DNA from: an uncultured Clostridia bacterium
GTDB lineage: Bacteria; Bacillota; Clostridia; UBA1381
Length of the DNA stretch: 64,000 nt
NCBI GenBank assembly: GCA_947626135.1
Contig: CANQQZ010000006.1
Span: 1 to 64,000, forward strand
Direction: 5' to 3'
Within the stretch, counting starts at the first letter, position 1. Each line of letters begins with the position of its first letter. Both the position numbers and the translations under genes were made by a program. Under the pieces are notes generated by a model that saw only the letters and a program-made list of their open reading frames with translations, did not search any database and was not told the DNA's origin. Below, piece after piece: positions 50,137 to 60,311 of the stretch.

Positions 50137-50916
50137 TCACAGCAGCATCAGGCTCAGCGCCATAACCGCCATACCGACAGTGAATCCTATAATTGTAATT
50201 TTACTTTTTTCATACTCCCGCGCCATCGGAAGCAACTCTTCAATCGAGATGAACACCATTATTCCGGCAATAGCCCCGAACAGTACTCCGAACACCGCGT
50301 CGTTTAAGAACGGCATCAGTATCAGAAATCCCATCGCCGCTCCTACCGGCTCGGCAAGCCCGGAAGCAAACGATATTAAAAACGCCCGTTTCCGGCTGCC
50401 CGTCGAAAAATATATCGGCGCGCTCGTAGCTATACCCTCCGGGATATTATGTATCGCAATCGCGACGGCAATGGCTATCCCCAGATGCGGGTCCTTCAGC
50501 GCGGATGTAAACGTGACCATGCCCTCGGGGAAATTGTGTATTCCTATCGCGAGAGCCGTCATGACCCCCATGCGTTTTAAAGCCACGGTTTTATCGCATT
50601 CCCTGAGATTCCCTATATCCCCCTCGGTCGACGGGACAAAATAATCCACAAGTCCTATAAACAGCACTCCAAGAAAAAACGACGCTGTAGCGAGATAATA
50701 CCCCGTGCTGCCGTCGGTGGCGCTTATTAAAAACTCCTTCGATTTACTGAAAATCTCCACCATAGAAACATATATCATAACCCCCGCCGAAAATCCCAGC
50801 GACGCGGCAAGGAATCTTGTGTTCGTTTGCTTTGCGAACAGCGCCATAACGCTTCCGAGTCCGGTCGCGAGTCCCGCGAGAAGAGTAAGAGCTATGGCAA
50901 ATAATGCGTCATGCAT
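50137..50916 (-). CDS. zupT: ZIP-family metal transporter (ZupT)
   Basis: 259 residues from the ATG at 50916; a GTG at 50928 lies directly against the AAGGAA site and is less likely. Eight TM segments. Metal-site helices are GIHNFPEGMVTFTSAL and AIAIHNIPEGIATSAP, the HNxPEG pair diagnostic of ZupT. Imports zinc and perhaps other divalent metals. Single gene, separated by 60 bp from the next unit upstream. Confidence 0.92.
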   Translation of the reverse strand: MHDALFAIALTLLAGLATGLGSVMALFAKQTNTRFLAASLGFSAGVMIYVSMVEIFSKSKEFLISATDGSTGYYLATASFFLGVLFIGLVDYFVPSTEGDIGNLRECDKTVALKRMGVMTALAIGIHNFPEGMVTFTSALKDPHLGIAIAVAIAIHNIPEGIATSAPIYFSTGSRKRAFLISFASGLAEPVGAAMGFLILMPFLNDAVFGVLFGAIAGIMVFISIEELLPMAREYEKSKITIIGFTVGMAVMALSLMLL

Positions 50917-50979
50917 AAAAATAAACACTTCCTTTTACGGTTTTACGCTATACTATGAGGAAGCGCTTATTTTTGTGAA

Positions 50980-51462
50980 TTACCCGCGCGTCTTTGTAAG
51001 CTCTATCGCCTCTTTGCCCGTCATATGCTCGATGGTAAGCTCTATCATCGCAAGAGCGTCCCATTCGCGCTCTATCTCCTCCCGTTTTCCCGGAACGTCA
51101 GGCGAATATTTATCCGCTATAAGCTCTATTGCCGGCAGCATTTCATCGTTATCCATTATCCGCGCGCGCCCGAACACGATCACGCTTTTATAATGCGTTG
51201 TAAACCGCTCCGGAACGACCTCGTCGCGGTCTGTCACGCAAAATGAAGCCTTGTCGCATGAACGCACCGCGTCAATCTTATGTCCCGTTTTCGCGCAGTG
51301 GAAATATATTTTTCCGTCCGCGTAAGCGTAGCTCAGCGGCACCGCGTAAGGATACCCGTCATCGCCCGCGGCAGCCAGCACTCCGGACGTGTTCCTTTTT
51401 AAAATATCCTCACACTCGTTTTCCGGCAATTGCTGTCTTTTTCTTCTCATCTCTCTGAACAT
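50980..51462 (-). CDS. Pyridoxamine 5'-phosphate oxidase-fold (NimA-like) protein
   Basis: 160 residues from the ATG eight bases after GGAGG. Split beta-barrel: GVLAAAGDDGYPYAVPLSYA, GKIYFHCAKTGHKIDAV, ASFCVTDRDEVVPERFTTHY, SVIVFGRARI. Resembles flavin-dependent NimA-type proteins; substrate unknown. Last gene of a long minus-strand run, 14 bp after the permease gene. Confidence 0.88.
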   Translation of the reverse strand: MFREMRRKRQQLPENECEDILKRNTSGVLAAAGDDGYPYAVPLSYAYADGKIYFHCAKTGHKIDAVRSCDKASFCVTDRDEVVPERFTTHYKSVIVFGRARIMDNDEMLPAIELIADKYSPDVPGKREEIEREWDALAMIELTIEHMTGKEAIELTKTRG

Positions 51463-51476
51463 TATCCGCACCTCCG

Positions 51477-52619
51477 CTATCCGATTATCAAATATATCAC
51501 AAAAAGCGCCGCGAGAAAAATCACATTGGAGACGGTAAAGCATACCATATATTTCCCGCGCAGACGCTTGTCCTCGCGCCCGAGCAGCTTAAATGAAATG
51601 AGGCTTGCCATCGACGCGATAAGCGTGCCCAGTCCCCCGAGGTTAACGCCTGTTATAAGCGGCTTGAAATTATCCGTGAATCCCGACAGCAGCAGCGCCG
51701 CCGGAACATTGCTTATCACCTGACTTGCCAAAATACCCGTTATGCATTCTCTGCCGCCGATAACTCCGCTTATGAAATTCGAAAACGCGTCTATGCGCCC
51801 CATATTTCCTATGAATACAAAAAACGCCGCGAACGTAAGCAAAAGGGAATAATCCACCCGCATAAATATTCTGTGATCCGCCGCCGCAATAAGCGCGGTC
51901 ACGGCGATAAGCGTTATCCTGTAATCCACCATTCTCGCCACCGTAAGCAGACACAGCGCAAACGCCGCCGTATAAACGGCGGTTTTCTTTACGTCCGCCC
52001 CTCTCGTCCTTACCGCCGCGATTATATCCTTTTTTCCTCCGCCGCCCGGCGTCAGCGCCCATACGGCGAGCATCGCGAAGGACGCCGCCGAATACGGAAG
52101 CATAACGGCTGCAAATTCGCCTATCCCCAATCCCGAAACGCCGTGCAGATATAAATTCTGCGGATTTCCTATCGGCGTCAGCATACTGCCCAGATTGGCG
52201 GCGACTGTCTGCATCGCCGTCACGGGAATGATCAGCCTTCGTTTTTCGGCTTCCCCGAGCATATTTAAAACAGTGAACGAAAACGGTACAAACGTAATAA
52301 GCGCCACGTCGTTCGTTATAAGCATAGAGGAAAAAAAGCACAGCGCCGTGAGAATAAACGCCAGACCCCGCGCGCTTTTCACGCGCTTGAGCATTTTCCC
52401 CGCGAACAGATCAAAGATTCCCGCGCTCTGCATTCCCGCCATTACCGACATAAGGCAAAACAAAAGCGCGAGCGTGCGAAAATCTATGTATCCCATATAT
52501 TCCGCGTCCGGCTTTACGAAAAACGCGGACGCGGCGGCAAGTATCACCGCCGCGCTCAATACCGTCTCGTTTTTTATCAGATAAAATATTTTGTCCGCAA
52601 ATCCCTTTAAAGCCGTCAT
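51477..52619 (-). CDS. ArsB/SLC13-type anion permease
   Basis: 380 residues with about ten membrane helices. MLITNDVALITFVPF and LGSMLTPIGNPQNLYLHGVS are the paired re-entrant-loop signatures of the ion transporter superfamily (ArsB, NhaD, CitM, SLC13), and VISNVPAALLLSGFTDNF is the second copy. Substrate cannot be assigned; arsenite is possible but no ars genes are near. Start overlaps the nitroreductase stop by 4 bp (ATGA). Confidence 0.88.
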   Translation of the reverse strand: MTALKGFADKIFYLIKNETVLSAAVILAAASAFFVKPDAEYMGYIDFRTLALLFCLMSVMAGMQSAGIFDLFAGKMLKRVKSARGLAFILTALCFFSSMLITNDVALITFVPFSFTVLNMLGEAEKRRLIIPVTAMQTVAANLGSMLTPIGNPQNLYLHGVSGLGIGEFAAVMLPYSAASFAMLAVWALTPGGGGKKDIIAAVRTRGADVKKTAVYTAAFALCLLTVARMVDYRITLIAVTALIAAADHRIFMRVDYSLLLTFAAFFVFIGNMGRIDAFSNFISGVIGGRECITGILASQVISNVPAALLLSGFTDNFKPLITGVNLGGLGTLIASMASLISFKLLGREDKRLRGKYMVCFTVSNVIFLAALFVIYLIIG

Positions 52620-53179
52620 TTTATAATCGTTACATCTCTTTCGAAATCGATTTCGTGAGGCTCCTTTTCCGTATTTCTGCGTCCCATAGCGAACGCTATC
52701 GCAAATTCGTAATTTTCCGGGAATCCGAGCCTTTCGGCAAATTCCGCCTGCCTCAGACCCCGCATCGCCTTGTCGATAATACCTATAATAAGACTGCCCA
52801 GCCCCAGCGACTGCGCCGCGAGCGACATATTTTCTACCGCTATTCCCGCGTCAAGCTTATTCCAGAAAAAATCCTTATCAACTCTTAATATAACCACCGT
52901 CGGCGCACCGTAATAAAAATTATTCGGATTGCTTTCGATTTTCGCGCGCGTTTCCTCGTCCGCGTCCGCCATCATCATAAGCTTTCTTTCCGTGTCTATT
53001 TCCTTTAAGATTGGATCCTCCCCGTCAAGCACCGTGAAGTGTATTTCGCGCTCATTGCGCGCGGTCGGCGCCCGCAGTCCCGCCGTCAGCACCGCGCGTA
53101 TCTCCTCGTCCGTGAGACGCTCCTCCTTATACGCGCGTATTGACGAGCGCTCCCTGATAGCTTTTAATACCTCGTTCAT
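52616..53179 (-). CDS. Nitroreductase family protein
   Basis: 187 residues. RERSSIRAYKEERLTDEEIR at the N-terminus binds FMN phosphate, then LRAPTARNEREIHFTVLDG, AGIAVENMSLAAQSLGLGSL, and LGFPENYEFAIAFAMGR. FMN- and NAD(P)H-dependent. One base after the DUF362 gene and overlapping the permease gene, so part of a tight unit. Confidence 0.92.
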   Translation of the reverse strand: MNEVLKAIRERSSIRAYKEERLTDEEIRAVLTAGLRAPTARNEREIHFTVLDGEDPILKEIDTERKLMMMADADEETRAKIESNPNNFYYGAPTVVILRVDKDFFWNKLDAGIAVENMSLAAQSLGLGSLIIGIIDKAMRGLRQAEFAERLGFPENYEFAIAFAMGRRNTEKEPHEIDFERDVTIIK

Positions 53180-53180
53180 A

Positions 53181-54059
53181 TTAATCCTCCGTTTCTATCA
53201 GCTCATATTCGCGGCTGCCTATACCCAGAGCGGCGGCGGCTTCGATAGTATGAATGCCGTTCCTGCTCTCTATTCTTTCTATAAGATGTCCCTGTCCCGG
53301 GTCGTCCTTCGCCGCGTAAACAAAATCTATGCACGCCTGGTCTATCGCCACCGGATCGAGAGACGCCAGGATCCCTATATCCCTCATGCACGGGTCCTCT
53401 GCCACCGCGCAGCAATCGCAGTCCACCGACATATTGCTCATGACGTTGATATACGCGATTTCGTTCCTGAAATACTCCATAACGCTCGATGCCGCGTCAG
53501 CCATAGCCTCAAGGAATTTATCATTGTCCACTTCGGGCGACCATACCTTCTCCGGCTCTCCCGCGCCGTGAATGTTAGCCTTGCCGAACGAGGACGCCGC
53601 GCCTATCGCAAGCTGCTTGAGCGCGCCGCCGTAGCCGCCCATCGGATGCCCTTTAAAATGCGACAGCACGAGCATCGAATCATAATCCGCAAGATTTTTT
53701 CCCACATAATTTTTCTTCAGCACCGCGCCGTTTTTAACCTCCAGCACCAGATCCGGACCCTCCGCGTCGAGCAGATCCATCGGAAAATATTTGTTCCATC
53801 CGTGCTTTTCGAGTGTCTTAAGATGCTTTTCCGTAGTGTCGCGCGACCCGCCGTAGGCTGTATTGCACTCGACAGCCGTGCCGTTTACGCGCTCTATCAC
53901 CGGGCGCCAAAACTCCGGCTTCAAAAAATTCTGGTTCCCCTCCTCGCCGGAATGGATTTTGACCGCCACGCGTCCCTTCAATTCCTTTCCGAGCATACCG
54001 TAAAGCCTTACCACCGTTTCCGGCGATATGCTGCGCGAAAAATATACCTTCGGTTTCAT
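53181..54059 (-). CDS. DUF362 domain-containing protein
   Basis: 292 residues. Family motifs: VAVKIHSGEEGNQNFLKPEF, CNTAYGGSRDTTEKH, MLVLSHFKGHPMGGYGGALK, NMSVDCDCCAVAEDPCMRDI and SLDPVAIDQACIDFVY. The CDCC stretch may bind a metal or cluster. It lacks the C-terminal ferredoxin found in many DUF362 proteins. Function unknown; redox neighbours suggest electron transfer. Confidence 0.88.
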   Translation of the reverse strand: MKPKVYFSRSISPETVVRLYGMLGKELKGRVAVKIHSGEEGNQNFLKPEFWRPVIERVNGTAVECNTAYGGSRDTTEKHLKTLEKHGWNKYFPMDLLDAEGPDLVLEVKNGAVLKKNYVGKNLADYDSMLVLSHFKGHPMGGYGGALKQLAIGAASSFGKANIHGAGEPEKVWSPEVDNDKFLEAMADAASSVMEYFRNEIAYINVMSNMSVDCDCCAVAEDPCMRDIGILASLDPVAIDQACIDFVYAAKDDPGQGHLIERIESRNGIHTIEAAAALGIGSREYELIETED

Positions 54060-54081
54060 AAAAACTCCTCCTTCTCCTCCG

Positions 54082-55617
54082 TCACAGCAGCGGCGCGAGC
54101 GTGCGTATCGTTCTGCCGAACAGCCTTGTGAGCGGATTAAATCTCTTATATTCCTCCATTGTAATATTTTGACACATCTCCAGCGTTTTTACAAAATCGC
54201 GTTCAATATCCGCGATCGCCGGCGCCTCGCTCAGGAGCACCGCGCATTCGTAATGCAGATAAAAGCTTCTGAAGTCAAAATTTATCGTGCCTATTACAGC
54301 CGTATCATCGTCGGTAACAAGCGTTTTCGCATGTATAAACCCCGGCGTATACTCATACATTTTTACTCCCGCCTCTATAAGCTCCGGGAAATACGTATGA
54401 GCGAGCCAATACGCGTAAACCTTATCGGGATGATGCGGGATTATAATTTTCACATCCACCCCGCGCTCGACCGCGAACTTAAGCGCCTCTATCGTTTCAT
54501 TATCCGGCACCAGATACGGCGTCATTATATGCACATATCTGTCCGCCTTATTGATAAGGTCGAGATACACCCGCTTTCCTGTCTGTATCCCGTCCGGCGG
54601 ACTGTCTCCGTAGGGGATAACCCGTCCGCCTTCGCCGCCAAAGAGCTGAGCGCGCCCTATATATTTCCCGTAATTCTCCGCGTCCTCATATTTCGCCGTG
54701 TTCCACATCTCCAGAAACAGCGCCGTGAGCTTTTGCACCGCCCCGCCGGTGATAGATATACCGTTATCCTTCCAATGTCCGAACCTTCTTATGCGGTTTA
54801 CATATTCGTCGGCTATGTTTATTCCGCCCGTGAACGCGTATTTTCCGTCTATTACAATTATTTTCCTGTGGTCGCGGTTGTTCTGATATGTTGACAGAAG
54901 CGGCTGCACGGGAGAAAATGCCGTGTGCTTTATTCCTGCGTTATCGAGCGCCGCCGAAAAGCTCCTGGGAGTAGACATGAGCGAGCCCATACCGTCGTAC
55001 ATCAGCCTGACCTCCACGCCCTCGCGCACCTTCCTGCTCAGAATGTCAAATATTTCCGTCCACATTGTTCCCGATGTGTTTATGATAAAGAATTCAAGGA
55101 AAATAAAGCGCTCCGCCGCCTCCATTCTCTTTTTCATTTCCTCATACAGCAGCTCGCCCAGCTCAAAATATTTTATCTCCCCGTTCGGATACGACGGCGC
55201 CGCGGCGCTTCTTAAAAGATATCTCGCCGCGCCTCTTATCCTCGGGCTTGTTTTCTCGGTTTCCGCCTCGATTTCGCCTTCGCCGAGAACATACGGACGT
55301 ATCTCGTCCCTCACTCTCGCGTGATGCTTCGCCAGCCCCCTGTTTATAAAGCCTATGCGCATATACAGATACAAAAGCGCGCCGAAAACCGGTATGATTG
55401 CTATGACTATCATCCATGTCATTTTAAATTCCGGCGATTCGCGGCGGTTTATCTCAAAAATAAGCAGTATCGCGCTCAGAACCGATGTCGCTCCCAAAAT
55501 AAGCACCGAATATTCGCTTATTCCGTAATAGCCTACCACAAGCACCGCAAGCTGTAACAAAAGAATTGTCCATGTCACAAATTTATTGGAAAATATCAGC
55601 TTTATCAGCTTACGCAT
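54082..55617 (-). CDS. cls: Cardiolipin synthase
   Basis: 511 residues; ATG at 55617 shares one base with the preceding stop (TGATG) and has GGAGG upstream. Two N-terminal membrane helices (about 10-58), then two phospholipase D domains with HKD motifs: HRKIIVIDGKYAFTGGIN and HAKTLVTDDDTAVIGTINFD. Condenses two phosphatidylglycerols. Joins PlsY, GpsA and the LtaS-like enzyme as an envelope-lipid gene. Confidence 0.94.
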   Translation of the reverse strand: MRKLIKLIFSNKFVTWTILLLQLAVLVVGYYGISEYSVLILGATSVLSAILLIFEINRRESPEFKMTWMIVIAIIPVFGALLYLYMRIGFINRGLAKHHARVRDEIRPYVLGEGEIEAETEKTSPRIRGAARYLLRSAAAPSYPNGEIKYFELGELLYEEMKKRMEAAERFIFLEFFIINTSGTMWTEIFDILSRKVREGVEVRLMYDGMGSLMSTPRSFSAALDNAGIKHTAFSPVQPLLSTYQNNRDHRKIIVIDGKYAFTGGINIADEYVNRIRRFGHWKDNGISITGGAVQKLTALFLEMWNTAKYEDAENYGKYIGRAQLFGGEGGRVIPYGDSPPDGIQTGKRVYLDLINKADRYVHIMTPYLVPDNETIEALKFAVERGVDVKIIIPHHPDKVYAYWLAHTYFPELIEAGVKMYEYTPGFIHAKTLVTDDDTAVIGTINFDFRSFYLHYECAVLLSEAPAIADIERDFVKTLEMCQNITMEEYKRFNPLTRLFGRTIRTLAPLL

Positions 55618-56150
55618 CAATAATCCTCCTCCTTTGTTTCTCTCACCCGCTTAAAAGCGGCTTTCTCGCCGTCCGTCTGCACAAGCCTGAGCCACGTTTC
55701 CAGAAGCCTCGCCGTATCCGGATGCATTTTTCCCTTTGCGCTGCCGCGCATAAAATATTCTATCGGGTTATTATCGGTATAATTTTTCCCCTGATAAATC
55801 TTTCCCGCGGCGACCCTGTCGCAGAACATCTCCTTAACGTATCGGAGCGGCATCTTCACCGGCTCCATGCGCTTTGTCGCCGTATTATAATCGGTCCAAT
55901 ACTCAAAATGGTGCTTGTTTCTGCCCTTGTGGTGCATCCACGCGTAGGAGCATCCCAGGTCCGCGCGCTCCGCCTCCGTCGGGCTTCTGTCGCCCAGATA
56001 ATATTTTGCGCCGGCAAAAAATTCGGTCGGGGAATATTTGGACAGATCATGCTTAAGCCCCTGCGCCAATATACCCGCCTTGGCGCAGTGGTATATCACC
56101 ATATGCCTGTGCCGCGTTATCGTGCGGAAATGACCTATAATGTTCCACAT
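55617..56150 (-). CDS. DUF5662 family protein
   Basis: 177 residues, soluble. HRHMVIYHCAKAGILAQGL, then KHDLSKYSPTEFFAGAKYY with a His-Asp pair that recalls HD-type metal sites, YAWMHHKGRNKHHFEYW with several His residues, and YVKEMFCDRVAAGKIYQGKN. Probably metal-binding; no activity is known. Coupled to cls by a one-base overlap. Confidence 0.85.
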   Translation of the reverse strand: MWNIIGHFRTITRHRHMVIYHCAKAGILAQGLKHDLSKYSPTEFFAGAKYYLGDRSPTEAERADLGCSYAWMHHKGRNKHHFEYWTDYNTATKRMEPVKMPLRYVKEMFCDRVAAGKIYQGKNYTDNNPIEYFMRGSAKGKMHPDTARLLETWLRLVQTDGEKAAFKRVRETKEEDY

Positions 56151-56185
56151 ATTACCCGACTCCTTTCCCGTGCCGTCCGCCGGAT

Positions 56186-56746
56186 TTACATGCCGTACCC
56201 CAACTCGAACGCCTTTAAATTAACCTCCAGAAACCTCGGCGGGACCGTCCGGCGTATCGTATCGAGCCACACGTCCTTTTCCACCTCCGTGCTTTTGGCA
56301 AGCAGCCCTATAAGCACCACGTTCGCGGCGCGTATATTCCCTGCCTCGGCAGCCGCCGCAAGCGCGTCCGCCGTGATCAAATCTACACTCCGCGCCAGCT
56401 TTTCCTCTATGTTATCCGGATATTTCGCCGCGCCCGTGATAACCGGCATCGGGTCCATGCGCTGCGTGTTCACGATCATCGTGCCGCCCTTTTTCAGATA
56501 CGGAAGCGCTCTGTACGCCTCGAGCAGCTCAAACGCCAGTATTATATCCGCCTCGCCCTCGCCTATTATGGGAGAGTATATTTTCTCCCCGTATTTTACA
56601 TATGTTACCACGCTGCCGCCGCGCTGCGACATTCCGTGTACCTCGCTTATTTTCACATCGTAACCCGATTTTGTCGCGACCCTGCCCAATATACGGCTCG
56701 CCAGCAGCGTTCCCTGACCTCCTACTCCTACTATCATTATATTCAT
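56186..56746 (-). CDS. iorB: Indolepyruvate ferredoxin oxidoreductase subunit beta
   Basis: 186 residues. MIVGVGGQGTLLASRILGRV at the N-terminus and SEVHGMSQRGGSVVTYVKYG are hallmarks of the 2-oxoacid:ferredoxin oxidoreductase gamma domain; FLEVNLKAFELGY ends it. With IorA it decarboxylates aryl pyruvates from aromatic amino acids to aryl-acetyl-CoA, reducing ferredoxin. Lies 115 bp after iorA, with the 84-bp element in between. Confidence 0.93.
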   Translation of the reverse strand: MNIMIVGVGGQGTLLASRILGRVATKSGYDVKISEVHGMSQRGGSVVTYVKYGEKIYSPIIGEGEADIILAFELLEAYRALPYLKKGGTMIVNTQRMDPMPVITGAAKYPDNIEEKLARSVDLITADALAAAAEAGNIRAANVVLIGLLAKSTEVEKDVWLDTIRRTVPPRFLEVNLKAFELGYGM

Positions 56747-56780
56747 GTCAGTATTTCCTTTCCTACTTAGTATTAGATGA

Positions 56781-56864
56781 TAAATTTTAGTTTAGCGCAG
56801 CAACGCTTACAGCCGCACTCTGCTAACGCCCGCCGCAGTCAAAAATGCGGTAAACCACAATTTA
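56781..56864. mobile_element. Short TIR element (84 bp), relative of the 417-bp element
   Basis: Left end TAAATTTTAGTTTAGCGC; right end, read inward on the minus strand, TAAATTGTGGTTTACCGC. On the minus strand it contains GGCGGGCGTTAGC, matching GGCGGGTGTTAGC next to the left end of the 37.3-kb element, but without the palindromic units. Its outermost three bases form the iorA stop codon. Confidence 0.65.
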
Positions 56865-58592
56865 TTCCTTCTCAATCGCGCCGAACGGGCACACATTTAC
56901 GCACAGCCCGCAGCCGTTGCACTGCGTAACGTCGATAAACATTTCTCCGTCCTTGACCGTTATCGCCGGACAGCCCAGCTTCATGCAGACCTTGCATTTG
57001 CGGCACTTGTCCGTAATTTCGCAATGACCGGTGTACTTCACCGATTTTAACAGTGCGCACGGTCTCTGCACTATTATAACGGACGGCTCCGCCTTCGCCG
57101 TTTCCTCCTTTATCACCCGCTCGAGCTCCTTAACGTCAAACGGGTCGCATACGACAACGTTATCGACGCCCACGCCCCTGCAAAGCGTTATCAGATTCAC
57201 CTGCCGCGTCTTTTCGCCGCGTATCGTATAGCCCGTTGTCGGATTGTCCTGATGACCCGTCATTCCGGTTATGGAATTATCGAGGATAAGGACCGTGCTT
57301 ACGCCCTTATTGTAAACGATATCTATAAGTCCGGTTATTCCGGAATGTATAAACGTCGAATCGCCTATCACCGCTACGGTATTTTTCGCGAATTCCTCGC
57401 CCCTCGCCTTCGCCATGCCGTGCGATACGCCCACCGACGCGCCCATGCAGATAGTCGTGTCCAGACACTCCAGCGGGGGCGCGCTTCCCAGCGTATAGCA
57501 GCCGATATCGCCGGTCACGGTAAGACCGAGCTTCTTTAATACGTAATATGTACCCCTATGCGGACATCCCGCGCACATTACCGGCGGACGCACCGGGACC
57601 GGCTCCTCCGCGCGCAGCGGCTCCTCCGGCTCTTCTCCCGTGACCGCCTTTTTTATCATCGCCGGCGTATATTCGCCCAGCAGCGTAAATGCGTCCTTAC
57701 CCTTTACGCTCACGCCTATCGCCCTGCAATGATTTTCAATAATCGGGTCGAGCTCCTCTATCACATATACTATGTCGCATTTTTTTGCGAAATCCTTTAT
57801 CAATTTTTCCGGCAGCGGATAAATCATGCCCAGCTTAAGGAAATTCGCCTCGTTTCCGAGCGCCTCCTTTGCGTACATATACGTTATCCCCGCCGCGATA
57901 ACGCCGATTTTTTTGCCGTTGTCCTCAATGCGGTTCAGATCCGTCGTTTCCGCGAATTTTGTCAGCGCCTTAATTCTTTCCTCGACTGCGGCGTGCCGCT
58001 TTACCGCGTTGGCGGGCGTCATAACATATTTGCCCGGGTCCTTTTTGTAATCCCTGAGGGCGTACCCGCATTTTTCCTCCTCCTCCACAAGGCTCTGCGA
58101 ATGCGAGACCCTCGTTGAAAGCCGTATAAACACCGGCGTATCATATTCCTCGGACAGCTCGTAAGCCTTTTTTGTGAACTCCTTGCACTCTCCGCTGTCG
58201 GACGGCTCCAGCATCGCGATTTTCGCCGCCTGAGCGTAATGGCGCGAATCCTGCTCGTTCTGGGACGAATGCATACCCTGATCGTCCGCTACACAAAGCA
58301 CAAGACCGCCGTTTACGCCCGTATAGCTTGCCGTGAACACCGGATCCGCCATTACGTTAAGTCCCACATGCTTCATGCATGACATGGCGCGCGCTCCCGC
58401 TATCGAAGCGCCCGCGGCGACCTCCGCCGCCACCTTCTCGTTCGGCGCCCACTCAACGTATATGTCATCGTATTTAACTATATTTTCCGTTATTTCCGTA
58501 CTCGGCGTCCCCGGGTACGACGAAACGACCGTAACACCCGCCTCATACGCTCCGCGCGCCACAGCCTCGTTTCCAAGCATCAATCTTTTCAT
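56862..58592 (-). CDS. iorA: Indolepyruvate ferredoxin oxidoreductase subunit alpha
   Basis: 576 residues; ATG at 58592 is seven bases after AAGGAGG. An N-terminal pyrimidine domain (LGNEAVARGAYEAGVTVVSS, YPGTPSTEI) is followed by a TPP-binding domain (CAGCPHRGTYYVLKKLGL, VIGDSTFIHSGITGL) and a C-terminal ferredoxin with two 4Fe-4S motifs (CRKCKVCMKLGCP and CNGCGLCVNVCPFG). Works with IorB in amino-acid fermentation. The stop codon lies in the terminal repeat of an inserted element, so the last residue or so may differ from the ancestral end. Confidence 0.95.
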   Translation of the reverse strand: MKRLMLGNEAVARGAYEAGVTVVSSYPGTPSTEITENIVKYDDIYVEWAPNEKVAAEVAAGASIAGARAMSCMKHVGLNVMADPVFTASYTGVNGGLVLCVADDQGMHSSQNEQDSRHYAQAAKIAMLEPSDSGECKEFTKKAYELSEEYDTPVFIRLSTRVSHSQSLVEEEEKCGYALRDYKKDPGKYVMTPANAVKRHAAVEERIKALTKFAETTDLNRIEDNGKKIGVIAAGITYMYAKEALGNEANFLKLGMIYPLPEKLIKDFAKKCDIVYVIEELDPIIENHCRAIGVSVKGKDAFTLLGEYTPAMIKKAVTGEEPEEPLRAEEPVPVRPPVMCAGCPHRGTYYVLKKLGLTVTGDIGCYTLGSAPPLECLDTTICMGASVGVSHGMAKARGEEFAKNTVAVIGDSTFIHSGITGLIDIVYNKGVSTVLILDNSITGMTGHQDNPTTGYTIRGEKTRQVNLITLCRGVGVDNVVVCDPFDVKELERVIKEETAKAEPSVIIVQRPCALLKSVKYTGHCEITDKCRKCKVCMKLGCPAITVKDGEMFIDVTQCNGCGLCVNVCPFGAIEKE

Positions 58593-58689
58593 ATACATGC
58601 CTCCTTACAATCACTACTATTTTACATCACCGCGCGGCAAAAAGCAACAGCGAATTACAAAAAACACGGCGTGAAAAAGAAACAATAAT

Positions 58690-59841
<1,152 letters not shown>

Positions 59842-59975
59842 TTATAATAATATCATTTATCGCGCGAAAAATCAACGCCCTTAAGATAAATTTGTCTGAT
59901 AAAACAAGTACAAGCGCAAAATAACGCGTCCTGTCATAATATATAGTAAATCATGAGGAAAGGAGGGCACCGGCA

Positions 59976-60128
59976 ATGAATGAATGCTGTGAAAAAATGG
60001 AGCAGGAGTGCTGCTGCTGCAAGAAAAAGCCGCATTACAGCTGCAAGAAGGGCGGCTGCGAGTTCGATACCGATATGATTCTCTGGGTACTTATCATAAT
60101 TGTAATCGTATCCTGTATGTGCAACTAA
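59976..60128 (+). CDS. 50-residue cysteine-rich single-TM protein
   Basis: Strong AAGGAGG site, then a 50-codon gene. The first 30 residues hold eight Cys, including CCCC (12-15) and a KKKPHYSCKKGGC stretch; residues 34-46 (MILWVLIIIVIVS) form one membrane helix, and the tail is CMCN. I recognise no family. The orientation would put the Cys-rich part on one side of the membrane, suited to metal binding or disulphides. Its nearest plus-strand neighbour is spo0A, separated by a terminator. Confidence 0.75.
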   Translation: MNECCEKMEQECCCCKKKPHYSCKKGGCEFDTDMILWVLIIIVIVSCMCN

Positions 60129-60175
60129 CGTCAGATAACACATAACATTATCGCTGTCTTTGGTCGTATCCTTAG

Positions 60176-60204
60176 AAAAGGGGCTGGTATCAGCCTCTTT
60201 TTTT
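60176..60204 (+). terminator. Terminator after the cysteine-rich gene
   Basis: AAAAGGGGCTG, GTAT, CAGCCTCTTTTTTT: 8-bp stem with one G-U pair and a T-run. Confidence 0.85.
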
Positions 60205-60224
60205 ATTCCGTGCTATTCCGGTTT

Positions 60225-60231
60225 TTCGACA
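60225..60231 (-). promoter_or_regulatory. Candidate 0A box upstream of spo0A
   Basis: TTCGACA, reverse complement TGTCGAA, is the exact Spo0A binding consensus. It lies 289 bp upstream of the spo0A start. A 7-mer alone is weak evidence; its location adds weight. Confidence 0.5.
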
Positions 60232-60311
60232 AATTTTTCCGATTTTGTAGCGCTTATGTAAATCAATTGTAAGTATAACGTTCCCTTACTGTCACAGCTT
60301 TATCTTATTAC

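Noticed and set aside
51477-52619. Arsenite efflux pump ArsB as a firm call
   Set aside because: Only superfamily motifs are visible and no arsR, arsA or arsC is near, so a general permease call is safer.
52929-54131. 400-codon plus-strand frame opposite nitroreductase, DUF362 and the cls end
   Set aside because: It crosses three well-supported minus-strand genes and has no recognisable domain or ribosome binding site.
55566-56663. 365-codon plus-strand frame opposite DUF5662 and iorB
   Set aside because: Shadow of two conserved genes; His/Arg-rich composition typical of antisense reading.
59935-59943. Sigma-K -10 (CATAATATA) before the cysteine-rich gene
   Set aside because: The CATAnnnTA pattern fits but no AC-type -35 occurs at the right distance.
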